A DNA stretch of 8,955 nt from Planctomycetaceae bacterium (GTDB lineage Bacteria; Planctomycetota; Planctomycetia; Planctomycetales; Planctomycetaceae), in NCBI GenBank assembly GCA_003445035.1, contig DLVV01000130.1:1-8955 (forward strand), in the 5' to 3' direction. Shown piece after piece: positions 5,835 to 8,955 of the stretch (the stretch's first letter is position 1; the number at the start of each line of letters is the position of its first letter). The position numbers were made by a program, and so were the translations under genes. The notes below the pieces were generated by a model. It was not told the DNA's origin, did not search any database, and saw only the letters and a list, made by a program, of their open reading frames with translations.

Positions 5835-6443
5835 CTAGGGGCTGGCGGGCGTGCCACCGCCTCCGGAAAGCGCGTCGACCTTGTCCTCGAGGTCGTTGAT
5901 CTTGTCGAGTGTCACACCGGCGATTGTCACGGCGGCGATTGAGGAGCTGACCATGGCCAGGGTGATCGCGTCGAGCTGGTCGACGGCTGATTCGATGTGG
6001 TTTCCCCGAACGACCGTTTCGGTTTCGGCCACCAGCACTGCCTGGTGATGCGATCGGGGAGGGGCGGTTTGAATTGTCCAGACACGATAAATGGCCCGTG
6101 TCGATCCGGCGTCGAGTTGGTAGAGGCCGACCGGGACGTTGGACAGGGCAAAACGGCCCTCCGAATCGGTCACGGTACGTGCCACTTCGCGGCTGCCCTG
6201 ACGCAGCACGACCACCAGGCCGTCGCGGGGATTCCCCTGGTCATCGACGATCTGGCCGACCAGACGGCCGCTGTCATCCAGCACCACGTCGGTGATGGGA
6301 AGGGTCGGTTGGAGAGTGGAATCCGGTTGTTGGGATTGCGGTGGCCCAAAAGCCCAGGCGGGGAGTTGCCCAATCATCAAGCTGATGCACGAGAGCGCGA
6401 CCAAGGACCAGGTCCAGGTGTTGCGGTTGACAATCCGTTTCAT
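5835..6443 (-). CDS. Exported protein with carboxypeptidase-regulatory-like (transthyretin-like) domain
   Basis: A 202-residue exported protein; the specific role is not known. Residues 1-31 are a signal peptide: Lys2-Arg3, a hydrophobic core at about 13-26, and a likely cut after Ala-Trp-Ala31. A Gln/Pro-rich linker leads to a small beta-sandwich of the CarboxypepD_reg type at about 59-110 (RLVGQIVDDQGNPRDGLVVVL at 60-80, then VTDSEGRFALSNVPVGLYQL at 91-110). Such domains bind or scaffold and carry no catalytic residues. A hydrophobic segment at about 159-179 could anchor the C-terminus in a membrane, followed by a heptad-like charged helix (DKINDLEDKVDAL, 180-192) and a Gly/Pro-rich tail. 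The ATG at 6443 is chosen over the open frame up to 6548 because AGAGGA lies 8 bases upstream and the signal peptide then begins normally. It stands alone and ends at a strong terminator. Confidence 0.83.
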   Translation of the reverse strand: MKRIVNRNTWTWSLVALSCISLMIGQLPAWAFGPPQSQQPDSTLQPTLPITDVVLDDSGRLVGQIVDDQGNPRDGLVVVLRQGSREVARTVTDSEGRFALSNVPVGLYQLDAGSTRAIYRVWTIQTAPPRSHHQAVLVAETETVVRGNHIESAVDQLDAITLAMVSSSIAAVTIAGVTLDKINDLEDKVDALSGGGGTPASP

Positions 6444-6506
6444 CGGTCCGTTCCTCTTGCAGGCAACCCGTTGGCTCAGGATTTGTCTCGTTCGCATCGG
6501 GTGCCC

Positions 6507-6520
6507 TGTCATCCGTGACA
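6507..6520. repeat. Inverted TGTCA half-sites upstream of the TTR-like gene
   Basis: TGTCA-TCCG-TGACA is a perfect 5-bp inverted repeat, 64 bases before the gene start at 6443. A further TGTCA occurs at 6534-6538, within a CCCTGTCA octamer that also occurs at 6504-6511. The arrangement is operator-like, but the half-sites are short and may be chance. Confidence 0.3.
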
Positions 6521-6605
6521 AGCGGATCCACCCTGTCAATGGGTGCAATCCGGATAACCCGTATATTCCTTCCTATCGGATCGGTGACGTGGCAACTCCA
6601 GTCGG

Positions 6606-6625
6606 AACCATGCAAATGCACGGTT
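6606..6625. repeat. Small hairpin in the intergenic region 6444-6666
   Basis: AACCATGC (6606-6613) pairs with GCACGGTT (6618-6625) around AAAT. On the minus strand the single mismatch becomes a G-U pair, giving an 8-bp stem. TTTTT follows on the plus strand, where no gene is found upstream. The function is unclear. Confidence 0.35.
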
Positions 6626-6660
6626 TTTGGGCAGTGGAGAACGGGCTTGGGGCTGACGGG

Positions 6661-6681
6661 GATCTGTCAGCGAGACAGATC
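6661..6681 (-). terminator. Hairpin over the stop codon of the metallopeptidase gene
   Basis: GATCTGTC (6661-6668) and GACAGATC (6674-6681) are perfect inverted repeats around a 5-base loop. The TGA stop (6669-6667) lies at the junction of loop and arm. No U-tract follows on the minus strand, so it may be a weak or Rho-assisted terminator or a 3'-end stabiliser. Confidence 0.5.
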
Positions 6682-7503
6682 GGCCAGGTGCATTTTCAAT
6701 GCGTCAGCCGCACCGGGCAGTCGTGGTTTGATCCATCGACTGAAGCGACCAGGAGGCCGGTTTTGTCGAATCGCGACGAGATAATCGGCCAAAGCACGTT
6801 GAGCGGCCGGTGGCCCGTGCAGCAGGAAATGCACCCAGGCCCACGATTCCCGGTAATCCCGTGTCGCTATCGATTGAAACCCACGACGGGACTCGAGCCG
6901 TTCCAGCGACGGCGTCCATCCCAACTGCATCGACCAGCGGAGCCTGGAGAGATGTGGGTGCGATCGGGCTGGTACTGAGGCGGGCCCTTCGAAGTACTCG
7001 GCCAGGCCCTCGTCCAGCCACAAGGGCAGGTAGGGCAGGGCGTTGTGGATCAGTGCGTGGGTGCATTCGTGGTGGAGGTCGCGGGACCAGTCGTTGTGCC
7101 GGTAGGCGAAAACGTAACCGCGGTCCGGAGCCTTCAGGTACAGAGCTCGACGCCTGGATCTGTCCGGGATTCTCTCGCGGACGTGGGCCCGGTATCGACG
7201 ACGGCTGGACAGCAGGTGGACGTGGATGGGTTGACCGGCGACCGGCAGATCCAGCGTCTTGTGGAACCGGGCCGGAAGCGTTTCGAGTGAATCCAGGACG
7301 TGCCGGTGTCGGTCCAGAGCGAATTCCGAGTGGACCAGGAACGGGCCGTGACGTTGGACGGTTGTCCATTTCGGTTCGACGGCCTGTGCCCATTTCGAGA
7401 ACCCTGCCAGGAGGATGGAGAGGAGGGCAATGAAACGGATCGACTCGACCACTCGCCACAGGCGGCGACTTGACGACAGGGGGTGGGGCGAGAGATTCGG
7501 CAT
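6667..7503 (-). CDS. Exported zinc metallopeptidase-like protein (HExxH; DUF1570/peptidase MA-like)
   Basis: A 278-residue exported protein with a gluzincin-type zinc site. An N-terminal signal or anchor segment spans about 22-41 (Arg-rich before, hydrophobic core 23-33, possible cut after Ala-Gln-Ala41). The mature part begins with strand-like sequence (PFLVHSEF at 54-61, PIHVHLLSS at 92-100). The catalytic motif is HECTH (145-149), with zinc ligands His145 and His149 and base Glu146; WLDEGLAEYFE (162-172) supplies the third ligand, probably Glu165. This matches planctomycete DUF1570 and peptidase-MA-like proteins. The substrate is unknown. The ATG at 7503 is preferred over the GTG at 7551 because a good promoter (7534-7561) overlaps the longer start and would begin transcription near 7527. 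The ribosome-binding site is weak (GGAG 16 bases away). The gene is divergent from the 7682 gene. Confidence 0.84.
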   Translation of the reverse strand: MPNLSPHPLSSSRRLWRVVESIRFIALLSILLAGFSKWAQAVEPKWTTVQRHGPFLVHSEFALDRHRHVLDSLETLPARFHKTLDLPVAGQPIHVHLLSSRRRYRAHVRERIPDRSRRRALYLKAPDRGYVFAYRHNDWSRDLHHECTHALIHNALPYLPLWLDEGLAEYFEGPASVPARSHPHLSRLRWSMQLGWTPSLERLESRRGFQSIATRDYRESWAWVHFLLHGPPAAQRALADYLVAIRQNRPPGRFSRWIKPRLPGAADALKMHLADLSR

Positions 7504-7533
7504 GTTGTGGGGCAGTCGACTCCAGGGGGGCGG

Positions 7534-7561
7534 ATTGTATTCGGGGGCCACACGAGGTCAA
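7534..7561 (-). promoter_or_regulatory. Sigma70-type promoter of the metallopeptidase gene
   Basis: On the minus strand, TTGACC (7561-7556, 5 of 6) and TACAAT (7539-7534, 5 of 6) are separated by 16 bases. The start is predicted near 7527, giving a leader of about 24 bases to the ATG at 7503 and excluding the GTG at 7551. Confidence 0.65.
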
Positions 7562-7622
7562 TAGCCCGGTGGAGAGTGACGCAATGAGCCGGTCGGAGTC
7601 CGATCGGATGTTGGGATTGCAA

Positions 7623-7651
7623 TTGTCGGCAGGAGACCCGTTCCGTATTAT
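7623..7651 (+). promoter_or_regulatory. Candidate sigma70 promoter for the 7682 gene and scpB
   Basis: TTGTCG (7623-7628, 4 of 6) and TATTAT (7646-7651, 5 of 6) are 17 bases apart. The start is expected near 7658, about 24 bases before the ATG at 7682. The region is therefore a compact divergent promoter pair with the minus-strand promoter at 7534-7561. Confidence 0.5.
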
Positions 7652-7681
7652 TCCCGCCCGGATGGACCAGAGGATCGGTGA

Positions 7682-8209
7682 ATGGCAAGGATGATCGCGA
7701 AGTGCCTGGGGGCGATTGTGTTGCTGGGCCCCCTGATGGCGATGCTGGCCATGGTCGTCTACGGTGTGCCACAAATTGCCCCGTCGGTGGTTTTGCCCGG
7801 ATGGTCCGACAGCGCAGACGTCGGCTCACCCGGCAACCGGAAAACCGTCACCGCACATGCGGTCAAGAAGATCGAGATGAACGCCTCGGGTCGGGCCGAG
7901 CGGTTGTCTCGACCGTTGCCAGCCACATCACGGCGTGCTCGAAATCGTCGATTGGCGGAGATGCCCCGATCGACATGGAACGACGTCCGTACCGCACTGT
8001 CGGCCCACGGGATCAGGCGATTCAAGATTCAGCCAGGGAGTCGTACCGGAGAAGTGCATTTCAGTTGTGTGCGACCGGTTTCCGGCCTGGCACGCGTGGT
8101 GCGACGGTATGAGGCGGAGGCGGCCGATCCCGTGCGGGCGGCTTGTGACGTACTGCAGCAGATCGAACAGGCCGATTTCGCCATTCGCCATGTGGCGAAG
8201 GCGAGATAG
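7682..8209 (+). CDS. Conserved-looking membrane-anchored hypothetical protein upstream of scpB
   Basis: I cannot assign a function to this 175-residue protein. Residues 1-36 hold a hydrophobic segment (about 8-28) after a single basic cluster, so it is either a signal peptide or an N-terminal anchor. A long basic, Arg/Ser-rich linker (about 50-95) follows. The C-terminal part (about 97-165) looks folded: STWNDVRTALSAHGIRRFKIQ (97-117), GEVHFSCV (123-130, single Cys129), RVVRRYEAEAADPVRAACDVLQQIEQ (138-163). I believe similar C-terminal blocks occur in planctomycete hypothetical proteins, but that is memory, not a search. The start has AGAGG 8 bases upstream (7669-7673) and a candidate promoter. 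An overlapping frame starting at 7678 is a shadow with no recognisable structure. It ends 18 bases before scpB on the same strand, so cotranscription is likely. Confidence 0.78.
   Translation: MARMIAKCLGAIVLLGPLMAMLAMVVYGVPQIAPSVVLPGWSDSADVGSPGNRKTVTAHAVKKIEMNASGRAERLSRPLPATSRRARNRRLAEMPRSTWNDVRTALSAHGIRRFKIQPGSRTGEVHFSCVRPVSGLARVVRRYEAEAADPVRAACDVLQQIEQADFAIRHVAKAR
8184..8199 (+). repeat. Short hairpin at the end of the hypothetical gene
   Basis: TTCGCC (8184-8189) and GGCGAA (8194-8199) pair around ATGT, just before the TAG at 8207-8209 and about 28 bases ahead of scpB. No U-tract follows. It could tune readthrough into scpB or be a by-product of codon choice. Confidence 0.3.
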
Positions 8210-8227
8210 CTTCTACGAGGTCAAGCG

Positions 8228-8955
8228 ATGTGGCAGAGATCGGGCCAGTCGTCGTGCGGGCTGGGTGATCGGCGTGGCGAACGGCTGAGGGCCAAGCCGC
8301 TTCCGACCGATGAACTGAGTCGGCAGTTCTTCCGTCGGAGGAAGGCGGAAGAAGACGAGGTCGGCGTTGCGGCGATCGAAGTTCATCGCAGCCAGAAACT
8401 GGCCCGTCTCGAAGCCGTCTTGCTGATTGCTGACTCGGCCATGTCACCGCGTCGCCTCGCGCAGTTGGCCATGCTCGCCTCACCGGGCGAAGCCAGCCTG
8501 TTGGTCGAACGGCTCAATCGGATCTACGATGCCGGGGAAACTGCGGTTCACGTCGAACGAGTGGCAACGGGCTTTCAACTGCTCACTCTACCCAAATTCG
8601 CGCACTGGCTGGACCGGCTCCACAACCGCCAGGTCAAACTGAAACTCTCGACCCAGGCACTCGAAACGCTTTCGATTGTTGCCTACCGCCAACCGATCAC
8701 TCGGGCCGATATCAAGGCGATCCGCGGAGTCGATCCGGTCGATACGCTCAAGCTCCTGATGGATCGCGGCCTGGTCCGGCTCGGAGGTTATGACGACGCG
8801 CTGGGCCGCCCCTACCTCTACGAAACCACCCCGAGATTCCTGGAACTGTTCGGACTCCGCGACCTTGCGGATCTTCCCAACGCGGTGGCGTTAGGGCGGC
8901 GACCGGAGCCTCCCGTGCGCGAGGACCGTGGCGTTGGTTCCGAACTCGAGGAAAC
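8228..8955 (+). CDS. scpB: Segregation and condensation protein B (ScpB), 3' end beyond window
   Basis: ScpB is the winged-helix kleisin partner that, with ScpA, completes the bacterial SMC condensin acting in chromosome compaction and segregation. The visible part is 242 residues and still open at the right edge. The first winged-helix domain begins at about 57 (KLARLEAVLLIADSAMSPRRLAQL, 57-80). The second shows the family hallmark LETLSIVAYRQPITRADIKAIRGVD (145-169), then LKLLMDRGLVRL (174-185) and GRPYLYETTPRFLELFGLRDLADLP (193-217). A charged, Arg/Pro-rich C-terminal extension follows. The N-terminus carries about 55 residues ahead of the usual ScpB start. The ATG at 8228 is supported by GAGG (8217-8220) 7 bases upstream and by close spacing to the preceding gene. 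No scpA or smc is in view. Confidence 0.93.
   Translation, partial: MWQRSGQSSCGLGDRRGERLRAKPLPTDELSRQFFRRRKAEEDEVGVAAIEVHRSQKLARLEAVLLIADSAMSPRRLAQLAMLASPGEASLLVERLNRIYDAGETAVHVERVATGFQLLTLPKFAHWLDRLHNRQVKLKLSTQALETLSIVAYRQPITRADIKAIRGVDPVDTLKLLMDRGLVRLGGYDDALGRPYLYETTPRFLELFGLRDLADLPNAVALGRRPEPPVREDRGVGSELEE

Noticed and set aside
6511..6539. Perfect TTGACA on the minus strand as a promoter -35
   Set aside because: At 17 bases the -10 would be ACGGAT, only 2 of 6 matches; no spacing from 16 to 18 gives a usable -10.
6444..6548. Longer start of the TTR-like gene at 6548
   Set aside because: It would bury the signal peptide internally; the ATG at 6443 has a good ribosome-binding site.
1..8955. 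A new defence, phage or mobile system
   Set aside because: No integrase, transposase, toxin-antitoxin, nuclease or helicase motif is visible; recognised genes are core functions or exported planctomycete-type proteins.

Overview
The window looks like chromosomal DNA of a planctomycete. The evidence is GC-rich codon use, several Sec-exported proteins of families that are largely planctomycetal (a DUF1571 protein, a DUF1570/MA-like metallopeptidase, a small exported protein with a CarboxypepD_reg domain), and a Lgt of the long, cysteine-containing type. This assignment rests on recalled family patterns, not on a search. No mobile element, CRISPR array, phage gene, tRNA or rRNA is visible. Most of the window reads as ordinary core genome, and I do not see a clearly new multi-gene defence or metabolic system.

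Layout from left to right. (1) Positions 1-475, minus strand: the N-terminal part of an exported protein running off the left edge into a Lys-Pro-(Ile/Val)-Ala repeat. (2) 476-789: a divergent intergenic gap. (3) 790-1881, plus strand: sppA, a membrane-anchored S49 protease. It converges on (4) a minus-strand block read in the order panC (4462-3599), lgt (3581-2505), ECF sigma factor (2479-1895). Its gaps are 17 and 25 bases, and a candidate sigma70 promoter lies just upstream of panC. The 13-base convergent gap between sppA and the sigma gene carries a hairpin whose two arms contain the two stop codons. (5) 4749-5552, minus: exported DUF1571 protein, followed downstream by a long hairpin without a clear U-tract. 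(6) 5835-6443, minus: small exported protein with a transthyretin-like domain and a textbook intrinsic terminator. (7) 6667-7503, minus: exported HExxH metallopeptidase. (8) 7682-8209 and 8228 to the right edge, plus: a conserved-looking membrane-anchored hypothetical protein 18 bases ahead of scpB, probably one operon. The region between (7) and (8) holds two divergent candidate promoters.

How the genes relate. SppA (clearing signal-peptide remnants) and Lgt (lipidating prolipoproteins) both act in protein export, and four other products carry N-terminal signal peptides, so the segment has an envelope flavour. PanC (pantothenate synthesis) and ScpB (chromosome condensation) are unrelated housekeeping functions. 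The ECF sigma factor has no recognisable anti-sigma gene beside it. Start sites were moved inward from the longest open frames for sppA, panC, the TTR-like gene and the metallopeptidase gene, using ribosome-binding sites, signal-peptide position, family N-termini and predicted promoters.
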